Below are positions 17,646 to 24,835 of a stretch of DNA of 64,000 bases, piece by piece. Made by a program: the position numbers and the translations under genes. The DNA is from Caldilineaceae bacterium (GTDB taxonomy: Bacteria > Chloroflexota > Anaerolineae > Caldilineales > Caldilineaceae), in contig JAJEBF010000050.1 in NCBI GenBank assembly GCA_022824025.1, forward strand, positions 37,973 to 101,972, in the 5' to 3' direction. The notes beneath the pieces were generated by a model, which did no database searches, had not been told where the DNA came from, and worked only from the letters and a program-made list of their open reading frames with translations. Position 1 is the stretch's first letter; every line of letters begins with the position of its first letter.

Positions 17646-20600
17646 ATGCCCGCCCTCAACCTCAAACCCACGCACAAGCCCGTCAAATCCTACTACGCCG
17701 CCCTCGACCAGTTCGCCCAGCTCGGCATTACCCACGAAACCGCGGTGCGCGCCGCGTTCCAGTCCCTCCTCGAACACTGCGCCCGCCAGTGCGGCTGGAC
17801 CCTCGTGCCCGAACACGCAATCAGCACGCGGCGTGCCAAGCGCATCGTTGTCGACGGCGCGCTGATCGACAATTTCCGCCTCATTCACGGCTACTGGGAG
17901 GCCAAGGATATCGACGACGACCTGCCCGCGGAGGTCGACCGCAAGTTCGCGGCCGGCTACCCGGACGACAACATCCTCTTCCAGACGCCCCAGCGCGCCA
18001 TCCTGTGGCAGAACGGACGCATGACGCTCGACGCCGACCTGTCCGACGCCGCGCAGCTGATCGAGACCCTCCAGACATTCTTCGCCTACCGCCCCCAGGA
18101 GTACGCCGCCTGGGAGGAGGCCGTCGCCCAGTTCAAGGACAGGGTCGCCGACATCGGCCAGGGCCTGGCGCAGCTGATCCAGCAGGAGCGGCGGAACAAC
18201 CGGGCCTTCACAACGGCCTTTGCCGGTTTTCTGGACAAGTGCCGCCAGTCGATCAACCCGAATCTGTCGGAGGAGGCGGTCGAAGAGATGCTGATCCAGC
18301 ACCTGCTCACTGAGCGCCTCTTTCGCACCGTCTTCAACAACCCCGACTTCACCCACCGCAACGTGATCGCCAGCGAGATTGAGAGTGTCATTCACGCGCT
18401 CACGTCGCAGTCCTTCAGCCGCGCCGATTTCCTGGGTAGCCTGGACCGCTTTTACATCGCCATCGAGCGCACCGCCGCGACGATCCACGACTTTTCGCAG
18501 AAGCAGCACTTTCTCAACACGGTCTACGAGCAGTTTTTCCAGGGATTTTCGGTCAAGGTGGCGGATACCCACGGCATCGTCTACACGCCGCAGCCGATCG
18601 TTGACTTCATGGTGAAGAGCGTGGCCGCCATCCTGGAGCGGGAGTTTGGCCGTTCGCTGGCGGACGAGGGCGTGCATATCATCGACCCCTTCGTAGGCAC
18701 GGGCAACTTCATCGTGCGCATGATGCGCGAGATCCCCCGCACCGCGCTGGAGCGCAAGTACAAAGGGGAGTTGCACTGCAACGAGGTCATGCTGCTGCCC
18801 TACTACATCGCCAGCATGAATATCGAGCACGAGTACTTCGACGCGACGGGGAAGTATGTGCCATTCGAGGGCATCTGCCTGGTCGACACCTTCGACCTGG
18901 CGGAGGACCGGCAGTTGCCGCTTTTTGCGCCGGCGAACACGCAACGTGTGGAAAGCCAGACGCAGACGCCGATGTTCGTAGTGATCGGCAATCCGCCCTA
19001 CAACGTGGGGCAGGTCAATGAGAACGACAACAACAAGAACCGCAAGTATCCAACGATGGACAAACGGGTCGCGGAAACTTATGCAAAGGACTCAAAGGCA
19101 ACCAACAAGAACGCGCTCTCTGATCCTTATGTGAAGGCGATTCGATGGGCGTCGGACCGCATCGGCGAGGAAGGGGTAGTCGCCTATGTGACCAACAGCG
19201 GCTTTATTGATGGGGTAGCTTCCGATGGAATGCGCAAACATTTGGCGGAAGATTTCGACTCCATCTACATCCTCGATCTGGGCGGGAATGTGCATAAGAA
19301 TCCGAAGCTCTCAGGCACAACGCACAACGTTTTCGGCATACAGGTCGGCGTCAGTGTCAATTTTCTAGTCAAGAAGAGCGATAAGACAGATTCCTGCTCT
19401 CGAATCTTCTATGCTCACGTTGATAAATTCTGGCACAAGGAGGAAAAGTACCGCTTTCTCGATGAAAGGGAACAGTACGATTATGTCGAGTGGAAGACAC
19501 TAATCCCGGACAAGCGGAACACTTGGTTGACAGAGGGACTCCATGCGGAATTTGAAGATTTTATGCCCATAGGAAGTAAGGAGGCAAAAGCGGCAAAAGG
19601 TGAACCGGAGGAAGTAATATTCAAATTGTATAGCCGCGGTGTCGCTACGTGTCGTGATGTATGGGCCTACAACTTTGAGTGCAACATCCTAAAGGAAAAC
19701 ATGAGGCGGATGATAGATACCTACAATAAGCAAGTGTTCATGTGGGAACAGCATTCTCTGAAAGGAACTAGCGTAGATGATTTTGTTGTCTATGATGATA
19801 AAGAGATCAGTTGGAGTCGAGACTTAAAATCCAAATTGAAGCAAGGCAGACTTGCGGAATACTCTGTAAACAAGGTTAGAACTTCGATTTATCGTCCCTT
19901 TTCCAAATTGAATCTTTACTTTGACCGAATGATGAACGACGTAGTGTATGTTTTTCCGTCTATCTTCCCTTCAATGGAAAGCGAGATAGAAAATCGGGTT
20001 ATCTGTTTGACTGACAGAGGATCCGAAAAGCCATTCATGGTTCTTATGAGTTGTCACTTGGCAGATCTGCATGCCGTCGGGGCAGGTAGTAGTGCCCAAT
20101 GCTTCCCCTTCTATACCTACGCCGAGGACGGTAGCGACCGCCGCGAGAACATCACCGACTGGACGCTGGCGCAGTTCCGCGTTCACTACGGCGACGACAG
20201 CATCACCAAGTGGGATATCTTCCACTACGTCTACGGCCTTCTGCACCACCCCGGCTACCGCGAACGCTACCAGGCCAACCTCAAGCGCGAGCTCCCGCGC
20301 ATCCCCTTCGCCCCCGACTTCCGCGCCTTCGCCGCGGCCGGCGCCCGCCTCGCCCAGATCCACGTCGGCTATGAGGAGCAGCCGGAATACCCCCTTGCAA
20401 AGGTCGAAACGCCGGATATGCCGCTCGACTGGCGCGTCGAAAAGATGCGCCTCTCCAAGGATAAGACGCAGCTGCGCTACAACAGTTTCCTGACCCTGGA
20501 CGGCATTCCCAGCGAAGTGTTCAACTACCGCCTGGGCAACCGTTCGGCGCTCGAATGGATCCTCGACCAGTACCGTGTCAAGACTGACAAGCGCAGCGGC

Positions 20601-20756
20601 ATCGTCAACGACCCCAACCGCGCTGAGGATCAGCAGTACATCGTGCGCCTGATCGGCAAGGTCATCAGCGTAAGTTTGGAAACGGTGAAGGTAGTGGAGG
20701 GGCTGCCGGAGTTGGGGATTGATGAGGGTGTTTCGGAAAGGGAGGGCGTGTCATGA
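17646..20756 (+). CDS. fused nuclease-adenine methyltransferase (type ISP/IIG-like R-M)
   Basis: A 1036-aa protein combining restriction and modification. The N-terminal domain has LIDNFRLIHGYWEAKD (73-88), a PD-(D/E)xK nuclease core (Asp near 75, Glu85-x-Lys87). A helical coupler follows (about 110-330), then an N6-adenine methyltransferase with DPFVGTGNF near residue 346 (AdoMet motif I) and the catalytic NPPYN near 448. The C-terminal half is the presumed target recognition region. Classical type ISP enzymes (LlaGI) are about 1570 aa and carry a RecA-like helicase between nuclease and methylase; none is visible here, so single-chain IIG-like action is plausible. The segment from about 19020 to 20100 is clearly AT-richer than both flanks. 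No separate specificity subunit. Confidence 0.88.
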   Translation: MPALNLKPTHKPVKSYYAALDQFAQLGITHETAVRAAFQSLLEHCARQCGWTLVPEHAISTRRAKRIVVDGALIDNFRLIHGYWEAKDIDDDLPAEVDRKFAAGYPDDNILFQTPQRAILWQNGRMTLDADLSDAAQLIETLQTFFAYRPQEYAAWEEAVAQFKDRVADIGQGLAQLIQQERRNNRAFTTAFAGFLDKCRQSINPNLSEEAVEEMLIQHLLTERLFRTVFNNPDFTHRNVIASEIESVIHALTSQSFSRADFLGSLDRFYIAIERTAATIHDFSQKQHFLNTVYEQFFQGFSVKVADTHGIVYTPQPIVDFMVKSVAAILEREFGRSLADEGVHIIDPFVGTGNFIVRMMREIPRTALERKYKGELHCNEVMLLPYYIASMNIEHEYFDATGKYVPFEGICLVDTFDLAEDRQLPLFAPANTQRVESQTQTPMFVVIGNPPYNVGQVNENDNNKNRKYPTMDKRVAETYAKDSKATNKNALSDPYVKAIRWASDRIGEEGVVAYVTNSGFIDGVASDGMRKHLAEDFDSIYILDLGGNVHKNPKLSGTTHNVFGIQVGVSVNFLVKKSDKTDSCSRIFYAHVDKFWHKEEKYRFLDEREQYDYVEWKTLIPDKRNTWLTEGLHAEFEDFMPIGSKEAKAAKGEPEEVIFKLYSRGVATCRDVWAYNFECNILKENMRRMIDTYNKQVFMWEQHSLKGTSVDDFVVYDDKEISWSRDLKSKLKQGRLAEYSVNKVRTSIYRPFSKLNLYFDRMMNDVVYVFPSIFPSMESEIENRVICLTDRGSEKPFMVLMSCHLADLHAVGAGSSAQCFPFYTYAEDGSDRRENITDWTLAQFRVHYGDDSITKWDIFHYVYGLLHHPGYRERYQANLKRELPRIPFAPDFRAFAAAGARLAQIHVGYEEQPEYPLAKVETPDMPLDWRVEKMRLSKDKTQLRYNSFLTLDGIPSEVFNYRLGNRSALEWILDQYRVKTDKRSGIVNDPNRAEDQQYIVRLIGKVISVSLETVKVVEGLPELGIDEGVSEREGVS

Positions 20757-20763
20757 TGGGACG

Positions 20764-20932
20764 AAACTGGCTAATCGTCTTGCTGCCTTCAGGCGCTTTC
20801 AGCGCAACCCGAAACTCGTAGGCATCCCAGTGTTGCCGACGTTTCTTCATCACCGTTCTGCCCCTCCACGGGCTTGGCAGTCCGCGCCACTATAAGCCTT
20901 AGTATGTGGTCCAGTTTTTGGGGCCGAGCTCA
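20764..20932 (-). mobile_element. IS3-family left-end remnant with start of orfA
   Basis: Reading leftward from 20932, TGAGCTCGGCCCC and AAAAACTGGACCA resemble an IS3-family terminal inverted repeat. An ATG at 20850 then opens MKKRRQHWDAYEFRVALKA, the N-terminus of IS3 orfA (helix-turn-helix). Homology stops after about 28 codons, just before the end of the methyltransferase gene. The element differs from the copy at 21874. Confidence 0.6.
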
Positions 20933-21033
20933 ATAGCCGGTCGCATCCGTCTGGATGCACCTCATTCTCCCCTTTTCGTGGTCTAGCGATTGGGGCCAAC
21001 CTTACTTCATTCTTTCTGGGAGAAAGCACAGCT

Positions 21034-21876
21034 ATGGCAAACAGAAGCCTCGCTGAGGACAAAGAAACTCTTCTTGCAATCAAGGACAAATTAGCAGGTG
21101 AAAGTAAATTAAACTGGAGTCTCAAGTTGCCAATAGACGAATGGGAAGGAGTCAAAGTCGTCAGTAAGCGCGTAGCCGAGTTGACTCTCAAAAACAAAGA
21201 TCTGGCGGGCACCATCCCTCCCGAGCTCGGGATGCTCTCCGGCTTGACCCACTTAACCCTTAGCGGTATTAACTTGTGTGGCGAGATCCCAACTGAGTTG
21301 GGTCTTCTTTCGAGTTTGAAAAAGTTGAATCTCAGAAACAACAAACTGGATGGATCAGTTCCTCCTGAACTCGGAAATCTCTCAAGCCTTGAATGGATTT
21401 CTCTCTACAACAACCGTCTGACAGGAACCATCCCTTCCACTCTGGGTAGCCTTACGAAAGTAAAGGTGCTGTCGCTGAAAATAAATAGATTGGAAGGACC
21501 CATTCCCGTTGAACTGGGAAATCTCCACGAGTTGAAAGAACTGCATCTCAGCACAAACCGGCTTACAGCCATTCCGGATGAGTTGAGCAAACTCTCCAGA
21601 CTTCAAAGGTTACAGCTTCACGACAACCAACTTATGGGTGAGATTCCAGCATGGTTGGGCAGTCTCAGCGCGTTGCGGAGGTTATACCTGGGACAAAACC
21701 GGCTTAAGGGCACGATTCCACCGGAACTTGGTAAGCTCTCGAAACTAAGGCGACTGTCCCTCCACAACAACCGCTTAACCGGCCCTGTCCCGCCTGAACT
21801 CGGCAACTTGAAAAGGCTACAGCACGTGTCCCTTTACAACAATGATTTGGAATACAAAATCCGATTTTCCTTCTGA
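21034..21876 (+). CDS. plant-type leucine-rich-repeat protein, probably truncated by an IS end
   Basis: A 280-aa protein made of about nine 23-24-residue repeats of the pattern LTGTIPPELGKLSKLRRLSLHNN, the plant-specific LRR class (G-x-IP). The N-terminus DKETLLAIKDKLAGES followed by DEWEGVKV resembles a plant LRR N-cap but lacks its cysteines, and there is no signal peptide, which suggests a cytoplasmic protein-binding scaffold. The last nine residues (EYKIRFSF region) leave the repeat register, and the stop TGA at 21874-21876 is the first three bases of an IS3-type inverted repeat, so the true C-terminus has probably been cut off. Flanked by inverted IS3 ends (20932 and 21874). GC is near 50 percent. 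Function unknown. Confidence 0.8.
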   Translation: MANRSLAEDKETLLAIKDKLAGESKLNWSLKLPIDEWEGVKVVSKRVAELTLKNKDLAGTIPPELGMLSGLTHLTLSGINLCGEIPTELGLLSSLKKLNLRNNKLDGSVPPELGNLSSLEWISLYNNRLTGTIPSTLGSLTKVKVLSLKINRLEGPIPVELGNLHELKELHLSTNRLTAIPDELSKLSRLQRLQLHDNQLMGEIPAWLGSLSALRRLYLGQNRLKGTIPPELGKLSKLRRLSLHNNRLTGPVPPELGNLKRLQHVSLYNNDLEYKIRFSF

Positions 21877-22228
21877 CCTGCCCCCCAAAAACTGGTCCAG
21901 GTAATATGCTAAGATTGGGCCGTAGAAAGGGGGAAAGATGGCTAAAAGCAGACATACGCCGGAGCAGGTGATCAATAAGCTGAGAGAAGCTGAGGTGGCG
22001 ATAGCCGAGGGCGGCACAGTGGCTGCGGCCGCCCGCCGAATAGGCGTGACCGAGCAGACCTTCTACCGCAGGCGCAACGAGAACGGGGGTTTCAGGATCG
22101 ACCAGGTCAGATCGCGCAGCTCTCTGGGCTACCGGCCGCCGGCGCCTGAGGCCCTCTTGCCTGCCGATCCTGTTCCCGTGCTTGCCGGGACTAACATAAC
22201 GGGTGGTACAAACATCGGGGGCAGGTCA
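21874..22228 (+). mobile_element. 355-bp internally deleted IS3-family derivative
   Basis: Both terminal repeats are present: left TGACCTGCCCCCC then AAAAACTGG, and right (inverted) TGACCTGCCCCCGATG then TTTGTACCACC. In between, the first part of orfA (MAKSRHTPEQVINKLREAE, helix-turn-helix, start 21938) is joined directly to the last part of orfB (LGYRPPAPEALLPADPVP), deleting about 0.9 kb that the 34258-35300 copy retains. The result is MITE-like and could be moved in trans. No clear target-site duplication flanks it. Confidence 0.8.
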
Positions 22229-22268
22229 AAAAGACGTGTATTCTCGGTCATCAAGAATGGGGGAAATC

Positions 22269-22532
22269 ATGAAGCAATCTACCGATGACTTTATTAGAGG
22301 CCCTAAACTTGACAAGCTCGGAGGACATCAGGCCTTCATAAGTCGCCATTTGGAATTCGGAAGCGATTGGAAAGTCGCCAGAACTAGAGTGTCAAGGCTG
22401 TACTGCAAATGGTTAGGAGTGAAGAACTTTGCCCCTAAGGACGTTCATAACCTTTACGCACTCCTTGAAAAACAATATGGAGTGAAGAAAACGACCATTC
22501 ATCTTAAAGGGGTAAGGATAAAAAGCGAATAA
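22269..22532 (+). CDS. hypothetical protein, 87 aa
   Basis: The frame starts MKQSTDDFIRGPKLDKLGG, with GGGGGAAAT just before the ATG at 22269, and ends in a basic tail (KKTTIHLKGVRIKSE). It is mildly basic, has no membrane segment, and its GC content is low (near 42 percent). I do not recognise a family. It lies directly beyond the right end of the IS3 derivative and before the toxin-antitoxin remnants, so it may be a stranded accessory gene. Confidence 0.45.
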   Translation: MKQSTDDFIRGPKLDKLGGHQAFISRHLEFGSDWKVARTRVSRLYCKWLGVKNFAPKDVHNLYALLEKQYGVKKTTIHLKGVRIKSE

Positions 22533-22679
22533 TGTCCGCAACAATCTGTTCGCTTCAAGCATAGCCGCAAAACTACACGCGGGCGGCCTGCCCTTCCTTC
22601 ACCACTTCAGTTGGATACTAGACCTCCGTGGCGTCAGTCTCGACAAGAGAAGTGGGATTCTGGACGGTTCGAACCGTCC

Positions 22680-22860
22680 CGTTGGGAGCCAAGATCGTCT
22701 ATCAGCCGCGTGTACACCTCCACTCGCCGACTGTGTGGGCCTGCGCGATGTTGCCGGGGCCGAGTACCAGCGCGGCCATGTACTACTGATAGCACTCGGC
22801 CTCAGTGCCGTAGAGCACGGCGACTGCGCCTTCGGCGCCGGTCACGCGGTGGAATGAGCC
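22680..22860 (-). pseudogene. decayed third copy of the M20 peptidase gene (C-terminal part)
   Basis: The minus strand matches the last 60 or so codons of the M20 gene at 24836: YGTEAECYQ, ALVLGPGNIAQAHTVGEW and the final RVYT/ID stretch, but with a TAG, deletions and frame changes. Just beyond its 3' end lies an 18-bp perfect palindrome (22662-22679), equivalent to the hairpin after the intact copy. Confidence 0.75.
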
Positions 22861-22956
22861 GTATGAGTATATGCGGGAGTCGAAGAGGGTTGGAGTGGCA
22901 AATATGGACGCGGCTTCGAGCATATGGCGCAGACGGATTTCGTCATGCCTGCGCAT
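22783..22956 (-). pseudogene. HEPN toxin gene truncated and fused to M20 remnant
   Basis: The ATG at 22956 overlaps the end of the MNT gene by 14 nt, as in intact MNT-HEPN pairs. The first 16 residues, MRRHDEIRLRHMLEAA, match the HEPN (DUF86) N-terminus. After a junction of uncertain origin the frame continues into the decayed M20 gene and stops at a TAG, giving a 57-codon chimera. The HEPN catalytic motif (RxxxxH) is lost. Confidence 0.65.
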
Positions 22957-23248
22957 ATTGAACTTCTGCCTTGTCCAAAACCTCCTGCCGGAAGTATGGA
23001 CTCAAATCCTCGGCTGTTCGCAGATCGACTTTACGCCCCGCGAAGAGTTCAGACAGTGACAATTCCATGCCGGCGACGCCCAGCAGCCCGGGAGTACGGT
23101 CCGGCTCAAACTCGACGAGCAGATCGATATCGCTGTCGGGTCCGAAATCATCGCGCAAGGCTGATCCGTAGATGGCCAGCCGTCTGATCCCGTGTTCCAG
23201 ACAGAAGTTGGTCAGCGCTTTTTTTGATACCGATACCTGCGGGTTCAT
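22943..23248 (-). CDS. MNT-type nucleotidyltransferase antitoxin
   Basis: A 101-aa minimal nucleotidyltransferase with YGSALRDDFGPDSDIDLLVEF (GS-x10-DxD), the catalytic core used by MntA antitoxins to AMPylate HEPN toxins. The start at 23248 (MNPQVSVSKKAL) is chosen by domain length; the upstream extension to 23317 lacks similarity. It overlaps the truncated HEPN gene downstream, so its toxin is gone while the antitoxin remains intact. Confidence 0.85.
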   Translation of the reverse strand: MNPQVSVSKKALTNFCLEHGIRRLAIYGSALRDDFGPDSDIDLLVEFEPDRTPGLLGVAGMELSLSELFAGRKVDLRTAEDLSPYFRQEVLDKAEVQYAQA

Positions 23249-23309
23249 GATCCTGTTTCTTGCTCCGGCAAAGTACGCCGCCAGAGGGGACGAAACCAAA
23301 CACCGGCCG

Positions 23310-24422
23310 CTATCCACACAACTCCTCGATCAGCCGCGTGTACACCTCCACCGCCCCGTGCAGCTGCTCGACCGCGATCCACTCGCCGACTGTATGGGCC
23401 TGGTCGATGTTGCCGGGGCCGAGGACGAGGGCGTCCATATAGGCCTGATAGCATGAGGCCTCGGTGCCGTAGGGTACCGTGACCGCGCGCGGTGCGCCGG
23501 TGGCGCGGCAGGCCGCTCGGGCGAGCGGGCCGTCCGCGTCGGCAAAAAATGGGCCGCCTTTTCTATGGGCCACGTCCAGGCCATGCGCTTCCGCTCTCTC
23601 CAAAACCATCTGCACCGCCTCGTCGAAGCAGGCGTCCGGCATGGCGCGGATGCTCATGCGGACCACGGTTCGCGCCGCGGTCACGTTGGTGGCGGTATCG
23701 CCGTCGCTGATCACCAGGTTGAAGCCGTTTGTCGGTGGGTCGAAAAGCGGGTTCTGGAAGCGTTCTTCCGTGCGGAAGGTCTGCGCCAGCTCGGCCATCT
23801 CGGCCAGGAACGGGGCGATTTTGAAGTTGGCTGACACACCCTTGTCGGTGCTGGTGTGCGCGGCAACGCCGTGCGCGGTGACGGTGATGCCGGCGCCGCC
23901 CTTGTGCGCGTAGACCGGCTGCAGCTGCGACGGTTCACAGACGATGCAGTACTGGGGCCAGCCGCTCGTCAAGGTCTGAGAACGCTTGACAATATCGTGG
24001 GCGCCCACATGCGCTCGCTCCTCATCCGCGGTGACGCCGATGACCAGTGGGCGCTCCAGATCAGCCGCGTTGACGCGGCAGCCCGCCGCAATCGACGCGG
24101 CCAGGGGGCCCTTCATGTCGGCCGAGCCGCGGCCCACCAGGCGCCCGTCTTCCAGCACCGGCGTGAACGGCTCCCAGCCGGCGTCGCCCGGCACCGTGTC
24201 CGAATGGCTGAACAGGCCCAGCCCGCCCGTCCCCGCGCCCTTTTTGGCGACCAGGCTGACCTTCTCCACGTCGAACTGGTCGATGTAGGCCAGCTCCTCG
24301 ACCGCGAAGCCGCCCTCCTCCAGCACCCCGCGCAGGAAATCGGAGATCGCCCGGTTGCTCGTCGGCGTCTCCGAGGGCATTGCGATCAGTTCACTGGTAA
24401 GTTCGACAACGTCGATCTCCAT
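23310..24422 (-). CDS. M20 family metallopeptidase (ArgE/DapE-like), copy 1
   Basis: A 370-aa amidohydrolase of the acetylornithine deacetylase/succinyl-diaminopimelate desuccinylase group. Zinc ligands and catalytic residues are visible in LFSHSDTVPG (His73, Asp75), GRGSADMKG (Asp102) and TADEE (Glu134-Glu135). The start at 24422 follows GGGAAAGGG by 7 nt and matches the start of its close paralogue at 25948. The two proteins are about 80 percent identical by eye, pointing to tandem duplication. Substrate unknown; nearby DSD1-type and D-aminopeptidase genes suggest N-acyl amino acids or peptides. Confidence 0.92.
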   Translation of the reverse strand: MEIDVVELTSELIAMPSETPTSNRAISDFLRGVLEEGGFAVEELAYIDQFDVEKVSLVAKKGAGTGGLGLFSHSDTVPGDAGWEPFTPVLEDGRLVGRGSADMKGPLAASIAAGCRVNAADLERPLVIGVTADEERAHVGAHDIVKRSQTLTSGWPQYCIVCEPSQLQPVYAHKGGAGITVTAHGVAAHTSTDKGVSANFKIAPFLAEMAELAQTFRTEERFQNPLFDPPTNGFNLVISDGDTATNVTAARTVVRMSIRAMPDACFDEAVQMVLERAEAHGLDVAHRKGGPFFADADGPLARAACRATGAPRAVTVPYGTEASCYQAYMDALVLGPGNIDQAHTVGEWIAVEQLHGAVEVYTRLIEELCG

Positions 24423-24541
24423 GGCATTGCCCTTTCCCATCAGGTCGTCTTTTATGCAGGTCCGCAGGGCCATCGTGGTCAGGGCGGCTGGGGTGTGGTC
24501 CGGCGCATTCAGAGTTCTCGGAGCGTACCCTTTGCTTTTGC

Positions 24542-24709
24542 TTAGAGGGCCTCGGCAATGAGACGGTCCAGTGTCCCTTCTGCCGAGTCCTCTTCAATCC
24601 GCCGGTCCCACTTTTCCCAGTCCACTTCGCTGAACCACCGTTTGAAGCGAGCGTAATCGTCATCGGAAAGGGCCAGAACGGCCTCTTGGAGGGCGGTGAT
24701 ATCCGCCAT
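24542..24709 (-). CDS. small addiction-module component-like protein with early stop
   Basis: A 55-aa protein, MADITALQEAVLALSDDDYA..., whose core RFKRWFSEVDWEKWDRRIE is found in a widespread family of small antitoxin-type proteins encoded next to RelE/ParE toxins. After LIAEAL a TAA interrupts a frame that continues AKAKGTLREL to a second stop, so the native C-terminus has probably been lost. No toxin gene follows. A second, worse-decayed copy lies at 13457-13593. Confidence 0.55.
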   Translation of the reverse strand: MADITALQEAVLALSDDDYARFKRWFSEVDWEKWDRRIEEDSAEGTLDRLIAEAL

Positions 24710-24815
24710 TTTTCGCCTCACTGTCATTCCTGCCGGGGTCGCGCGCCTGTAACATGGGCACTGGCGTGGGTCTTCGACCAAGCCGCGCCACAGCGGATAA
24801 CCGCAGCAGGCTCGT

Positions 24816-24833
24816 GAACGGTTCAAACCGTTC
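24816..24833 (-). terminator. stem-loop after M20 copy 2
   Basis: GAACGGTT-CA-AACCGTTC, perfect 8-bp arms, two bases beyond the stop codon (24836-24838). There is no strong U tract. An equivalent palindrome (22662-22679) follows the decayed copy. Confidence 0.55.
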
Positions 24834-24835
24834 TG

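Noticed and set aside
22662..22679. GGACGGTTCGAACCGTCC looked like a tRNA T-arm
   Set aside because: It is a perfect palindrome without anticodon or acceptor stems; it corresponds in position to the hairpin after the intact M20 gene.
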